Assembly: GCA_020636745.1 (NCBI GenBank) | Contig: JACJXH010000004.1 | Span: 339,039-403,038, forward strand | DNA: 64,000 nt | Origin: Lentimicrobiaceae bacterium | GTDB lineage: Bacteria > Bacteroidota > Bacteroidia > Bacteroidales > Lentimicrobiaceae | Direction of reading: 5' to 3' | Part shown: positions 45,020-53,463 of the stretch, one piece after another | Layout of the letters: each line of letters opens with the position of its first letter | Numbering within the stretch: the first letter of the stretch is position 1 | Notes under the pieces: generated by a model | What the model was told of the DNA's origin: nothing | Database searches by the model: none | What the model saw: only the letters and a program-made list of their open reading frames with translations | Program-made: the position numbers and the translations under genes

Positions 45020-46364
45020 AAACTTCAGGTTCTGGATTATTATCAGGGTACTGCTGATAACGGCAAATCTTCTTTTGCTGGTTATACTGGCGTCACGCCC
45101 CCAACATGAAATCACTGCATTTATCATCGGTTTTTTCGCCCTGGTTCAAATCATTGCCCTGATTCGTTTTATTGAGCGCACCAACAGAAAACTCACCCAG
45201 TTTTTAGAAAGCATTCGTCACTCCGATTTCACTTCCTCATTCAGCGACCGTGGACTTGGCAGAAGCTTCGAGGGCCTCAACAGAGCCTTTAATGAAGTAA
45301 TCAAGGAATTCAAAAAAAACCGGGCCGAAAAGGAAGAGCACTACAACTACCTGCTCACTGTGGTTCAGCATGTAAGCATCGGGATTGTTGCTTATCGCAA
45401 AGACGGCAAGGTTGATATCTTCAACAACTCCATTAAAAGGCTGCTAAAAATCAACAATCTGAAAGACATTGCCGAACTGGCTGAACTAAAACCAGAATTA
45501 CCGGGCATTTTACTCAGCATGAAAGCCGGCGACAGGCAGTTGATTAAGCTGGTTGTTGACGATGAGCTGTTGCAACTTTCTGTTTATGCAACAGAGTTCA
45601 GGATGAGGGGCGAAGAGTTTCTGCTGGTCACTTTTCAGAATATCAGTTCTGAGTTGGAAGAAAAAGAAATTGACTCATGGCAGAAACTCATCAGGGTGCT
45701 TACGCATGAAATCATGAATTCGATTACCCCTATCTCTTCTTTGGCCTCAACGGTACAAGACATTCTTTTTGAAGATTCAGACGGCATCATCAAACTCAGG
45801 GAACTTGACGAAGATGACACCGAAAGTGTTGAACAAGGACTCTCGACCATCCAAAACAGAAGTCAGGGACTGCTTACTTTTGTGGAAACTTACCGCAACC
45901 TCACCCGTATTCCCAGGCCTAATTTCAGGTATTTTGAAGTAAAGGAGCTCTTCGACAGGGCGCATATCCTGCTTAAACCTAAAATGGACAAGTACAATAT
46001 TTTTTGTCAAACCAGGGTTTTCCCCGATGACTTAAAGATTACAGCCGATCCCGATTTAATAGACCAGGTGGTTATTAACCTGATACTTAACGCCATTGAC
46101 GCTGTAAAAGAGAGTCAGAATGCACAAATCAGCATCACTGCCGCCTCCAATGCCAACGGTCGCGTTACCATTGATTTTTCCGACAACGGACACGGTATAA
46201 AGCCTGATGTAATGGATAAGATTTTTATGCCATTCTTCACATCTAAGAAAGAAGGCTCAGGAATAGGATTAAGTTTATCACGCCAAATTATGCATTTGCA
46301 CAAGGGAACCATCACTGTTAAGTCAAAACCCGGCGAAGGAGCTGTTTTCACACTTGTATTCTGA
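45009..46364 (+). CDS. NtrY-like sensor histidine kinase
   Basis: A 451-residue membrane kinase. Two N-terminal TMs (about 6-26 and 32-53) enclose almost no periplasmic loop, so the signal is probably sensed in or near the membrane. A HAMP-like linker and a PAS-like domain (about 115-210) lead to the H-box with His at about residue 233 (LTHEIMNSITPIS) and an HATPase (NLILNAIDA, DNGHGI, GSGIGLSLSRQIM). It is the cognate partner of the overlapping NtrC-type regulator. The frame extends three codons upstream to a TTG, but ATG 45009 is preferred. Confidence 0.93.
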   Translation: MGFKNFRFWIIIRVLLITANLLLLVILASRPQHEITAFIIGFFALVQIIALIRFIERTNRKLTQFLESIRHSDFTSSFSDRGLGRSFEGLNRAFNEVIKEFKKNRAEKEEHYNYLLTVVQHVSIGIVAYRKDGKVDIFNNSIKRLLKINNLKDIAELAELKPELPGILLSMKAGDRQLIKLVVDDELLQLSVYATEFRMRGEEFLLVTFQNISSELEEKEIDSWQKLIRVLTHEIMNSITPISSLASTVQDILFEDSDGIIKLRELDEDDTESVEQGLSTIQNRSQGLLTFVETYRNLTRIPRPNFRYFEVKELFDRAHILLKPKMDKYNIFCQTRVFPDDLKITADPDLIDQVVINLILNAIDAVKESQNAQISITAASNANGRVTIDFSDNGHGIKPDVMDKIFMPFFTSKKEGSGIGLSLSRQIMHLHKGTITVKSKPGEGAVFTLVF

Positions 46365-46421
46365 ATTCATCCTGAATAAACACCTTATCCTTTTATTTGT
46401 TATTAACACTAAAAACACTCT

Positions 46422-47027
46422 ATGCATATAAAAACAGCCTCCACTGAACACCCCATTCATGACATTCTGCGCGACAGATGGTCGCCCCGTGCATTCAACG
46501 GTCAAACTATTGAAAATAAACAACTTCTAAGCTTATTTGAAGCTGCAAGATGGACTCCGTCAGCTTCAAACATCCAGCCATGGTCATTTATTATTGGCAA
46601 AAAAGGAGATGACACCTACAATAAAATTAACCAAACCCTGGTTGAGTTCAATCAGTTATGGGCCACCACTGCTCCAGTGCTGATGTTGGCAATTGCGCAA
46701 ACCACCAATTCAAAAAAGCAGCCCAACATATCAGCCTTATACGATCTCGGACAATCGGTGGCCTCTCTTACTTTTCAAGCGGGTGCACTCGGCCTGTACG
46801 TTCACCAGATGGGCGGATTCAACACCTCTGAAGCTGCCAGACTTTTTGAAATTCCCGAAGATTACACAGTTGCAACTGCTATTGCCATTGGACATCTGGG
46901 CGATCCTGCAATGCTGCATGAAAACCTTCAAAAAATGGAAACAGCTCCCCGACAGCGACGTCAAGCCAATGAATTCGTCTTTGGTGCAAAATTCGGCCAG
47001 CCTTCTGAAATTTTTAATCAGCAATAA
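46422..47027 (+). CDS. Nitroreductase-family protein
   Basis: A 201-residue FMN-dependent oxidoreductase of the nitroreductase superfamily. Seen: DRWSPRAFNGQTI with the FMN-contacting Arg-Ser, FEAARWTPSASNIQPW (flavin-phosphate loop), FQAGALGLYVHQMGGF, and the closing ATAIAIGHLGDPA. The natural substrate is unknown; members reduce nitroaromatics, quinones or flavins. It lies 10 bases before the glutaminyl cyclase gene, so the two are probably co-transcribed. Confidence 0.9.
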   Translation: MHIKTASTEHPIHDILRDRWSPRAFNGQTIENKQLLSLFEAARWTPSASNIQPWSFIIGKKGDDTYNKINQTLVEFNQLWATTAPVLMLAIAQTTNSKKQPNISALYDLGQSVASLTFQAGALGLYVHQMGGFNTSEAARLFEIPEDYTVATAIAIGHLGDPAMLHENLQKMETAPRQRRQANEFVFGAKFGQPSEIFNQQ

Positions 47028-47037
47028 AAAAAGTAAA

Positions 47038-48048
47038 ATGAATCTTCATAAAATAACAGTTGCAATCACAACTGTATGTATTATCCTGTTTACCAGCAGC
47101 TGTGGCGACAGAAAAAAAACGCCTGCTGTTTCGGGGGCCGAAAAGGCAAGTGAAACCAGCAATGTTTTTGTTCCGGAATTTAATGCTGATTCAGCTTATG
47201 CTTATATTGAGCGTCAGCTGGAATTTGGCCCCAGAGTTCCCAATACAGCTGCGCACAGAGCCTGTGCACAATGGCTTGAAAGCTCTTTCAAAAGATTTAC
47301 ACCGGATGTGATTGTTCAAAAGGCAAAACTCAGGGCTTTTGACGGAACAATACTGGATGCCAGTAACATTATTGCACAATTCAACCCTGATCAGCCTTCA
47401 AGGGTACTTTTATGTGCCCATTGGGATTCGCGCCCCTGGGCTGATCATGACCCTGATCCTGCTAACCACAAAAAACCTGTGCCTGCTGCCAATGACGGAG
47501 CCAGCGGAGTGGGTGTGCTACTCGAAATTGCACGCCAGATGAGTCAGCACAATCCGGGAATTGGTGTCGACATTGTTTTATTCGATGCCGAAGACTATGG
47601 CGAACCACAGGAATTACAGGGCCAGCATGAAGACTCCTGGGGGCTGGGCTCACAGTATTGGTCAAAAAACCCGCATATCCCCGGATACATGGCCAGGTAT
47701 GGCATACTGCTGGATATGGTTGGCGCCGAAGGAGCTACCTTTACCATGGAAGGCACCTCTATGTATTTTGCACCCGATGTGATGCGCAGGGTTTGGAATA
47801 TTGCCCACCGGCTTGGTTATGACACCTATTTCTCAACCAAAAAAACCGGCGCTATTACCGATGACCATTTGTATGTGAATGACATTTTAAGAATCCCGAC
47901 CATAGACATTATTGACTACGACCAGGACAGAGAGAAAGGATTTTTCAAATACTGGCATACTGTTCATGATGACATGAGCAATATCAGTAAAGAAACACTC
48001 AAAGCTGTGGGTCACACAGTTATAACGGCGGTTTACGAGACTAAATAA
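47038..48048 (+). CDS. Glutaminyl cyclase-like M28 lipoprotein
   Basis: A 336-residue lipoprotein (lipobox ending FTSSC, Cys22). It strongly resembles the zinc-dependent glutaminyl-peptide cyclotransferase of Porphyromonas gingivalis, which turns N-terminal Gln into pyroglutamate on exported proteins. Seen: ADSAYAYIERQLEFGPRVPNTAAHRAC, AHWDSRPWADHDPDP, AANDGASGVGVLLEIAR (zinc Asp), LFDAEDYGEP (zinc Glu), DSWGLGSQYWSKNPH, and DDHLYVND (zinc His). These support QC over a generic M28 aminopeptidase. An in-frame extension back to 46693 overlaps the nitroreductase and is rejected; ATG 47038 starts the lipoprotein signal. Confidence 0.88.
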   Translation: MNLHKITVAITTVCIILFTSSCGDRKKTPAVSGAEKASETSNVFVPEFNADSAYAYIERQLEFGPRVPNTAAHRACAQWLESSFKRFTPDVIVQKAKLRAFDGTILDASNIIAQFNPDQPSRVLLCAHWDSRPWADHDPDPANHKKPVPAANDGASGVGVLLEIARQMSQHNPGIGVDIVLFDAEDYGEPQELQGQHEDSWGLGSQYWSKNPHIPGYMARYGILLDMVGAEGATFTMEGTSMYFAPDVMRRVWNIAHRLGYDTYFSTKKTGAITDDHLYVNDILRIPTIDIIDYDQDREKGFFKYWHTVHDDMSNISKETLKAVGHTVITAVYETK

Positions 48049-48060
48049 CTAAAAATAAAT

Positions 48061-48098
48061 CATTAAAAAAGGGCACATTGCAGTGCCCTTTTTTAATG
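48061..48098. terminator. Bidirectional terminator
   Basis: Perfect 16-base arms (CATTAAAAAAGGGCAC and its complement) flank ATTGCA, with A- and T-runs on both sides, between the convergent cyclase and PhoH genes. Confidence 0.92.
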
Positions 48099-48118
48099 AT
48101 TGCAATTTCGCCCCCTGG

Positions 48119-49846
48119 CTACAACAGTTCATTGGCCAGATTGGCAAGTTCAGAGCGCTCCCCTTTCTCCAGTCTGACATGCGCATAAATGGAGCGGTGT
48201 TTGATTTTATCAATCAGATAGGAAAGGCCGTTACTTTGTGCATCAAGATAAGGTGTATCAATCTGATAGATATCTCCTGTAAAAATAATCTTGGTATTTT
48301 GACCTGCGCGGGTAATAATGGTTTTAATCTCGTGTGGAGTGAGGTTCTGAGCCTCATCAACAATAAAGCAAACATTGGAAATACTGCGCCCCCTGATATA
48401 AGCAAGAGGCTGAATAACAATTTTTTCACTCTCAAGTGAATCTGTAATATTCTTATATTCCTTGTCCTTTTCGCTAAACTGGCTTTGAATAAACTTCAGA
48501 TTATCATACAAAGGCTCCATATAGGGATTGATCTTCGATTTGATATCGCCGGGTAAAAAGCCCAGATCTTTGTTACTTAACGGCACGATGGGCCTGGCCA
48601 GAAAAACCTGCTTAAAGTTACGCTTCTGGTCAAGGGCAGCAGCCAATGCAAGCAGGGTTTTCCCTGTACCGGCCACCCCCTGCAGGGTTACCAGTTTAAC
48701 GTCGGGATTCAGAATTGCATGGAGCGCAAAAACCTGCTCGGCATTGCGCGGAGTAATTCTGAAAGCCGACCTCTTTTCAATGCGTTCAATATTATTGGTT
48801 ACAGAATTGAAAAATGCAAGCGCCGAAGTACTCGTATTTCTGAGAATATAATAATGATTGGGCGTTGGATTTTTAACGCCAACATCGCGGGGCGAACAAT
48901 ACCCCTGCTGATAAAGCTTGTCAATAACCTTGCCCGGCAAGTTTACAATCGTTGAAATACCAGTATAGAGCCCTTCAACATCTTTGACTTTTCCAGTAAG
49001 AAAGTCTTCAGCAGTGATATTGAGCGACTTGGCCTTTAATCTGAGGTTAATATCCTTACTTACCAGAATCACTTTCCGTTCAGCATTTTCCTGAGAGAGT
49101 GCCAGGGCTGCATTTAAAATCCGGTGATCGGGCTTGTTATCATCAAAAATCAACCTGGCATCCAGCGCACTCCGTTCATTCATCACCACTTTAAATCTTC
49201 CGCCTTTTGAGTTCACCAGGGGAATCCAATCGGTAAGCGTATTGTTCTCAGATAATGCATCAATAATCCTGATAAACTCGCGGGCCTCAAAGTTTTTGGT
49301 ATCATTTCCCTTTTTGAAATTATCCAGCTCTTCAAGCACAGTAATCGGGATTGCAACATCATTATCCTCAAAGTTATTGATTGAATCATGATTATAAAGG
49401 ATAACCGACGTGTCAAGAACAAAAATCTTTTTTGGGCCCCTGCTTTTCACCGCCCGAACCTTTCTTGTAACCGCTGTTTCGGGCGGGAGGCTTGCCAACA
49501 GAAATTCTTTATCATCATCCGCACTGCGGCCCACCGTTTCCATTGTTTGCCCCTCTTCAGCAAAAGCCGGATTGAAATCGTCAACTGGAGGGAGTGTCTT
49601 TTTACTTTTTCGCAAACCTGACAGACCGTTTGCTGAAGCAGGCTGTGTGGGCGCTGTCTTTGTACCTCTTTTCTTCTTCAGTACCGGCTCCACTGGTTCT
49701 GAGACATCCTGCAGTGCAGCCTTTTCAATGCTTAAAGGAAACTCTGTTTTACCATTAAGCTGAGCTGTTGTTGGTTTTTTAGATGTAAGCTTTCCGCTTG
49801 TTCTGCCTTTTCCGGCTTTCTCATCTGTAAGTTTCTTTTTAGCCAT
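48119..49846 (-). CDS. PIN-domain PhoH-family ATPase
   Basis: A 575-residue cytoplasmic protein. A low-complexity Lys/Pro/Ser-rich N-terminal tail of about 135 residues precedes a PIN nuclease-fold domain (about 138-275; KIFVLDTSVILYN with metal-binding Asp145, further acids in NERSALDARLI and VSKDINLR). The PhoH ATPase follows (about 345-570; Walker A GVAGTGKT, Walker B VCFIVDEAQN, GDIYQID). The PIN-PhoH fusion matches the YlaK/PhoH2 group, linked to RNA cleavage and unwinding. The long disordered N-terminus is unusual in composition but common in this group. It is convergent with the cyclase gene. Confidence 0.93.
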   Translation of the reverse strand: MAKKKLTDEKAGKGRTSGKLTSKKPTTAQLNGKTEFPLSIEKAALQDVSEPVEPVLKKKRGTKTAPTQPASANGLSGLRKSKKTLPPVDDFNPAFAEEGQTMETVGRSADDDKEFLLASLPPETAVTRKVRAVKSRGPKKIFVLDTSVILYNHDSINNFEDNDVAIPITVLEELDNFKKGNDTKNFEAREFIRIIDALSENNTLTDWIPLVNSKGGRFKVVMNERSALDARLIFDDNKPDHRILNAALALSQENAERKVILVSKDINLRLKAKSLNITAEDFLTGKVKDVEGLYTGISTIVNLPGKVIDKLYQQGYCSPRDVGVKNPTPNHYYILRNTSTSALAFFNSVTNNIERIEKRSAFRITPRNAEQVFALHAILNPDVKLVTLQGVAGTGKTLLALAAALDQKRNFKQVFLARPIVPLSNKDLGFLPGDIKSKINPYMEPLYDNLKFIQSQFSEKDKEYKNITDSLESEKIVIQPLAYIRGRSISNVCFIVDEAQNLTPHEIKTIITRAGQNTKIIFTGDIYQIDTPYLDAQSNGLSYLIDKIKHRSIYAHVRLEKGERSELANLANELL

Positions 49847-49873
49847 AAGTACGAAGTTTTCAGTTAATGCCTC

Positions 49874-50398
49874 TTAACCACAAGGCTGGGGTGTTTTTAA
49901 CAGCCTTTCGGTGTTGTACCCCTCTTGCCTGAGGGACTGCACAATAGATTCGAACAACTCCGAATCCATCACAGGTGTCCGGCTCAGTATCCACAGATAA
50001 TCTTTACCCGGGGAGGAAACAACAGCCCATTGATAATCCCTGTCGAGTCTTACAATCCAGTAATCGCCTTTAAAAGGCCAGAAAAACTGAACTTTCAGTT
50101 TGGTATTGTTGCTTCCCTTTACCACAAAAGCTTTGCCTTTAACACCGGATTCACTTTTATTAAAACCACCTTTCCGGCATTTGTTTTCCACCCTGACATA
50201 CCCATCCTGAGTCAGTGTATACTCAGCAGTAGTGCAATAACATCCGCGCTGAAATCTGGCCGGATAAGAGGCAATATCATACCACAAGCCGGCATATCTG
50301 TTCAGGTCAACCGAGCCGACAGAGGTAGGCGTATTATCCTGGGCTTTGCAACCAAACAGCAAACCTGCAACCATAACAAACATGAGTTTCTGTTTCAT
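49874..50398 (-). CDS. blc: Bacterial lipocalin (Blc-like) lipoprotein
   Basis: A 174-residue outer-membrane lipoprotein (lipobox LLFGC, Cys17). The lipocalin signature is DLNRYAGLWYDIASYPARFQRGC; later come YTLTQDGYVRVENKC, GDYWIVRLDRDYQWAVVSSPGKDYLWILSRTP and a C-terminal Cys. Blc proteins bind lysophospholipids or fatty acids and are induced under envelope stress. It lies 27 bases upstream of the PhoH gene on the same strand, with which it may be co-transcribed. Confidence 0.92.
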   Translation of the reverse strand: MKQKLMFVMVAGLLFGCKAQDNTPTSVGSVDLNRYAGLWYDIASYPARFQRGCYCTTAEYTLTQDGYVRVENKCRKGGFNKSESGVKGKAFVVKGSNNTKLKVQFFWPFKGDYWIVRLDRDYQWAVVSSPGKDYLWILSRTPVMDSELFESIVQSLRQEGYNTERLLKTPQPCG

Positions 50399-50648
50399 TT
50401 TTTTTAACTATCTGTAAATTTAATTAAAAACAGCCCCTTTTCTGTGAAGTTGAGAAAATATTAAGTAACAAAATAACAGCCTTATATCCATTTGGTTTTC
50501 TGAATATTAAGCTTTTTTATCAACAATTTGCAAGAAACCCAATTGCAGGTCAGGCATATTTTCCAATACTCATTAAAAACACGAGTCAAAACAGATTTAA
50601 GCTGCCATAAAAAGCCTTTTATGATTTAGTTTTCCCTAAAAGAGAGCA

Positions 50649-50676
50649 TAAAAAAAGGGCCGGTTACCCGACCCTT
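50649..50676 (-). terminator. Terminator of the ssb cluster
   Basis: On the minus strand AAGGGTCGG pairs with CCGGCCCTT (one G-T wobble) and is followed by a T-run, about 20 bases after the last ssb gene. Confidence 0.8.
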
Positions 50677-50696
50677 GAATCACGCCTTCGAAAGAT

Positions 50697-51041
50697 TCAA
50701 CTTTTAGCCTTGCCGCCCATCATGAGCAGCTCATTTACCCATATTTCAGTCATATTATGAGTTTTTCCGTCTTTGTCATCCCAAGTACGGTAGGTAAGCT
50801 TACCTTCAATGGCTATTTCCTTGCCTTTGCTCAGGTACTTCTCGCAGGTATCGGCCAGCTTCCCCCACACAACAAGCTGATGCCATTGGGTTTGTTTAAC
50901 TTTTTCACCGTTTTTCCCTGTGTATTCATCATTGGTTGCCAACGAGAAACGCGCTACTTTTTTACCACTGTCAAGGGTTTTTACTTCAGGATCAACACCC
51001 AGATGACCAATTAACTGCACACGATTTCTTAAGGAGTTCAT
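50697..51041 (-). CDS. ssb: Single-stranded DNA-binding protein paralogue 3 (short)
   Basis: A 114-residue OB-fold protein with the standard SSB core (NRVQLIGHLGVDPEVKT, VARFSLATNDEY, TQWHQLVVWGKLAD, CEKYLSKGKEIAIEGKL, and a closing EIWVNELLMMG). It ends in GGKAKS: the Gly/Gln-rich linker and acidic DDDIPF-like tip of replication SSBs are absent, so docking of SSB partner proteins through the tip is not expected. It is third in order of transcription of three tandem paralogues, 131 bases downstream of the middle copy, and is followed by a terminator. Confidence 0.9.
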   Translation of the reverse strand: MNSLRNRVQLIGHLGVDPEVKTLDSGKKVARFSLATNDEYTGKNGEKVKQTQWHQLVVWGKLADTCEKYLSKGKEIAIEGKLTYRTWDDKDGKTHNMTEIWVNELLMMGGKAKS

Positions 51042-51172
51042 GATTTTAAATTTTAAAGTTGTGAATATAATTTTTGAATAGTTTAATTTGAGGCCAACAC
51101 AGGATATTATGATTTGGTTACCACTGAATTAGCCGGATTATTTTTGAATACAGGACATGAATCAGCGTGCAA

Positions 51173-51523
51173 CTATATTCCTGCAGCACTTTTATCGCTC
51201 ATCATGAGGATATCATTTACATTGATTTCAGTCACAAAGCGCCTGTTGTTGTCCTTATCAGTAAAAACGCGGTAACCAAGCTTTCCTTCCACTGCGATTT
51301 CCTTGCCTTTTGTAAGATACTTTTCACAAACATCAACAAGTCCACCCCACACTACCAGGCTATGCCATTGGGTGTCTTTTACCTTTTCGCCTGCTTTATT
51401 ATAATACTCATCGGTGGTAGCCAGACTGAAGGTGGCCAGTTTTTTATTTTTATCGAAAGTTCTGATGATGGGATCGGCTCCCAGCCTGCCAATGAGTTGT
51501 ACTGTATTTGTCAGCCTATTCAT
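51173..51523 (-). CDS. ssb: Single-stranded DNA-binding protein paralogue 2 (short)
   Basis: A 116-residue SSB of the same short type (NTVQLIGRLGADPIIRT, ATFSLATTDEYY, TQWHSLVVWGGL, GKEIAVEGKLGYRVF, EINVNDILMMS), ending DKSAAGI with no acidic tip. It is the most divergent of the three: it lacks the Lys in the WGKL motif and has extra charge in the loop DKNKK. It lies 51 bases downstream of the first paralogue on the minus strand. Confidence 0.9.
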   Translation of the reverse strand: MNRLTNTVQLIGRLGADPIIRTFDKNKKLATFSLATTDEYYNKAGEKVKDTQWHSLVVWGGLVDVCEKYLTKGKEIAVEGKLGYRVFTDKDNNRRFVTEINVNDILMMSDKSAAGI

Positions 51524-51574
51524 GATGATAATTTTTAAATTGAACGGTTTGATTTTTTAGATTTTTATTACCGC

Positions 51575-51919
51575 TTATCCGGCCTGACGTCCGCTTATCA
51601 TCAGCAAATCATTCACGGTAATTTCGGTAATCAGTCTGCTATTGCCTTCGCTGTCAGTAAATGCGCGGTATGCAATACGACCTTCTACGGCTATTTCGCG
51701 GCCTTTCTGTAAATATTTACCACATATTTCGGCCAGTTTTCCCCAAACCACCAGTTGATGCCATTGGGTACGAATGGCTTTTTCCCCTTTATTTCCAACT
51801 GCACGCTCGCTGGTTGCCAGCGACAAACGGGCCATTACGCTTCCGTTTTCAAAAGTTTTTACTTCCGGATCTGCGCCCAGATGCCCAATTAATTGTACAC
51901 GATTGTTTAATGCTTTCAT
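51575..51919 (-). CDS. ssb: Single-stranded DNA-binding protein paralogue 1 (short)
   Basis: A 114-residue SSB (NRVQLIGHLGADPEVKT, ARLSLATSERA, TQWHQLVVWGKLAEIC, GREIAVEGRIAYRAF, EITVNDLLMIS), ending GRQAG with no acidic tip. It is first in order of transcription, with a TAnnTTTG box about 90 bases upstream and a cluster of palindromes beyond it. The three paralogues look about half identical to each other, so the duplications are not recent. Confidence 0.9.
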   Translation of the reverse strand: MKALNNRVQLIGHLGADPEVKTFENGSVMARLSLATSERAVGNKGEKAIRTQWHQLVVWGKLAEICGKYLQKGREIAVEGRIAYRAFTDSEGNSRLITEITVNDLLMISGRQAG

Positions 51920-52010
51920 TTTTTTAAGTTTTGCGCCCGTCTTTGGGCCTGTTCAACATTTAACTAACTACACTTTGCCAATCCTTACTGTTTGTGATTG
52001 AACGATGAAG

Positions 52011-52018
52011 CAAAACTA
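52011..52018 (-). promoter_or_regulatory. Promoter -7 box of the ssb cluster
   Basis: CAAAACTA on the + strand reads TAGTTTTG on the minus strand, an exact TAnnTTTG match about 92 bases before the first ssb start. Confidence 0.5.
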
Positions 52019-52028
52019 CTTCAGGCTG

Positions 52029-52086
52029 ATAACCCGATTCGGTTATTAGTCATTTACATTCGAATGTAGTCGTTTGTAAACGTTTA
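52029..52086. promoter_or_regulatory. Cluster of palindromes upstream of ssb genes
   Basis: Three inverted repeats lie within 60 bases: ATAACC/GGTTAT with a 6-bp spacer (52029-52046), the perfect 14-mer TACATTCGAATGTA (52055-52068), and CGTTT/AAACG with a 2-bp spacer near 52071-52082. They lie just upstream of the ssb -7 box and could be repressor or activator sites. Confidence 0.45.
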
Positions 52087-52221
52087 AAATTGGCTAAAAT
52101 CATCACAACCCACACCTTACAGACTGATTTACTGACCTTTATAAAATTCAGCAAAAAATGTAAATTTCAAAGCCATGAAAATATTTTTTAACCTAACGGG
52201 TCAATATTGCCATTTTTAGCC

Positions 52222-52229
52222 TATTTTTG
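52222..52229 (+). promoter_or_regulatory. Promoter -7 box (TATTTTTG)
   Basis: An exact TAnnTTTG match 87 bases before the small Lys-rich gene. Confidence 0.45.
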
Positions 52230-52315
52230 ATAGACTGAAATACAAGGTTTTGAATCTTCAATCAATTCTCAGTTTTCTGCAAGAAAATAAACTCACTTTT
52301 TAAAAATTACACCCC

Positions 52316-52417
52316 ATGGCAAAAGGAAGAGATGTTCAAAAAGAGGCCAAGAAAGAGCCCACCAAAACCCTGAAAGAGAAGCGGTTGGAAAAGAAAGAAA
52401 AGAAAGCTAAAAATTAA
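52316..52417 (+). CDS. Small lysine-rich protein (33 aa)
   Basis: A 33-residue open frame beginning MAKGRDVQKEAKKEP. About 40 percent of residues are Lys and most others Glu, Arg or Ala; it is predicted helical and strongly basic, as in nucleic-acid-binding peptides. Support for being real: a -7 box at 52222-52229 and a terminator hairpin at 52462-52500 flank it as a complete transcription unit, and similar short Lys-rich proteins starting MAKGRD are known to me from Bacteroidota genomes. Function unknown. Confidence 0.6.
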   Translation: MAKGRDVQKEAKKEPTKTLKEKRLEKKEKKAKN

Positions 52418-52461
52418 GCAAGCTCAAAAAAAGGCATCGTTCTGTTTTACCGGAATAAGTT

Positions 52462-52500
52462 AAGCCTGTCAGCTCATCCAGCCGGCAGGCTTTGTTTTAT
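52462..52500 (+). terminator. Terminator after the small Lys-rich gene
   Basis: AAGCCTG and CAGGCTT form the stem with a GC-rich loop, followed by TTGTTTT, 45 bases after the 33-residue open frame. Confidence 0.7.
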
Positions 52501-52675
52501 ATATTTTAACCATTTCGTTTAAAATTTTTCCGCTATTAAATCGGATAAAAAACACAATCTGTCATGAACAAAATTGTACACTCAAATAAACAATTGCAGT
52601 CCATTCATATTTTTTTATGTTTTTTTCAGTATCTTCGTTTAAACTATAATATAAATACAAATAAGCTATACTGTT

Positions 52676-53032
52676 ATGCAAAAAACATGTCTCGATTGCG
52701 GCGAACCTATTGTGGGGCGCGCCGATAAAAAATTTTGCAGTGATCAATGCCGCAATAATTACAACAATCGCATCAACAGCGACACCAGCGCAATGGTACG
52801 AAACATCAACAACGCCCTGAGAAAAAACCGCAGAATTCTATCTGAACTTAATCCATCCGACAAAGTCACTGTTCATAAAGAGAAACTTTCAAACCTCGGG
52901 TTTAACTTTAATTATATCACCCATCTCTATACGACCCAAAAAGGAAGCACCTACCGCTTTGTATATGAATATGGTTACTTGCCGCTCGAAAACGATTTTT
53001 ATATGCTGGTGGTAAGAGACAGAAAACCCTGA
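52676..53032 (+). CDS. Small zinc-finger hypothetical protein
   Basis: A 118-residue cytoplasmic protein. The N-terminus has a treble-clef-like zinc site, CLDCGEPIVGRADKKFCSDQC, with Cys5, Cys8, Cys21 and Cys25, followed by a basic helical region (NNYNNRINS, ALRKNRRIL) and a C-terminal beta-rich segment. Such DUF2116-like proteins are widespread in Bacteroidota; nucleic-acid or protein binding is likely, but the function is unknown. It stands alone. Confidence 0.72.
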   Translation: MQKTCLDCGEPIVGRADKKFCSDQCRNNYNNRINSDTSAMVRNINNALRKNRRILSELNPSDKVTVHKEKLSNLGFNFNYITHLYTTQKGSTYRFVYEYGYLPLENDFYMLVVRDRKP

Positions 53033-53463
53033 TGCACCCCGCGACTCAATAACAGACGGTGCATATGCAACACAGCATACTGCCTTGCTCTCTCTCCGAC
53101 AGATAAAGGAACACAGCAAGCAACAGATTTATGTGAAAATAATTATCGCCCACCGCTAATAAACACTTTTACCGGAAAACATATTCAGACATATAAAAAA
53201 CATAATACCATTCTGCATCAATATTTTAGCATCACAAACAAGCCGAATACCCCAACGCACAAGCAAAGTATTATTATTTTACATCATCATGTAAATATAT
53301 TTACTTTTATCGTATTACTTTATTCAATACCGACTATTAATTAAACAGGCAGGCAGGTAAAACAAAGAAAGCCTGACAGCTTCAAAATTGCATGAAAACA
53401 TCATTTAATAACTCTTTTAAACTCCTTTAAACAGGCGCTTTGACAAGAATTAATATAACCGAT
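53033..53463. other. Intergenic region
   Basis: About 430 bases, AT-rich, with no supported gene, RNA or terminator. A frame extending the acylphosphatase-like gene upstream to TTG 53440 is not used. Confidence 0.4.

Larger units (their letters stand above)
51920..52315. other. Divergent regulatory region with palindromes
   Basis: No gene. The region holds the minus-strand -7 box of the ssb cluster (52011-52018), palindromes at 52029-52086, and the + strand -7 box of the small Lys-rich gene (52222-52229). Confidence 0.55.

Noticed and set aside
46693..47037. Upstream extension of the glutaminyl cyclase frame
   Set aside because: It overlaps the nitroreductase in another frame; the lipoprotein signal starts at 47038.
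49925..50407. 160-codon antisense open frame over the lipocalin gene
   Set aside because: No recognisable domain, whereas the lipocalin has its lipobox and signature motif.
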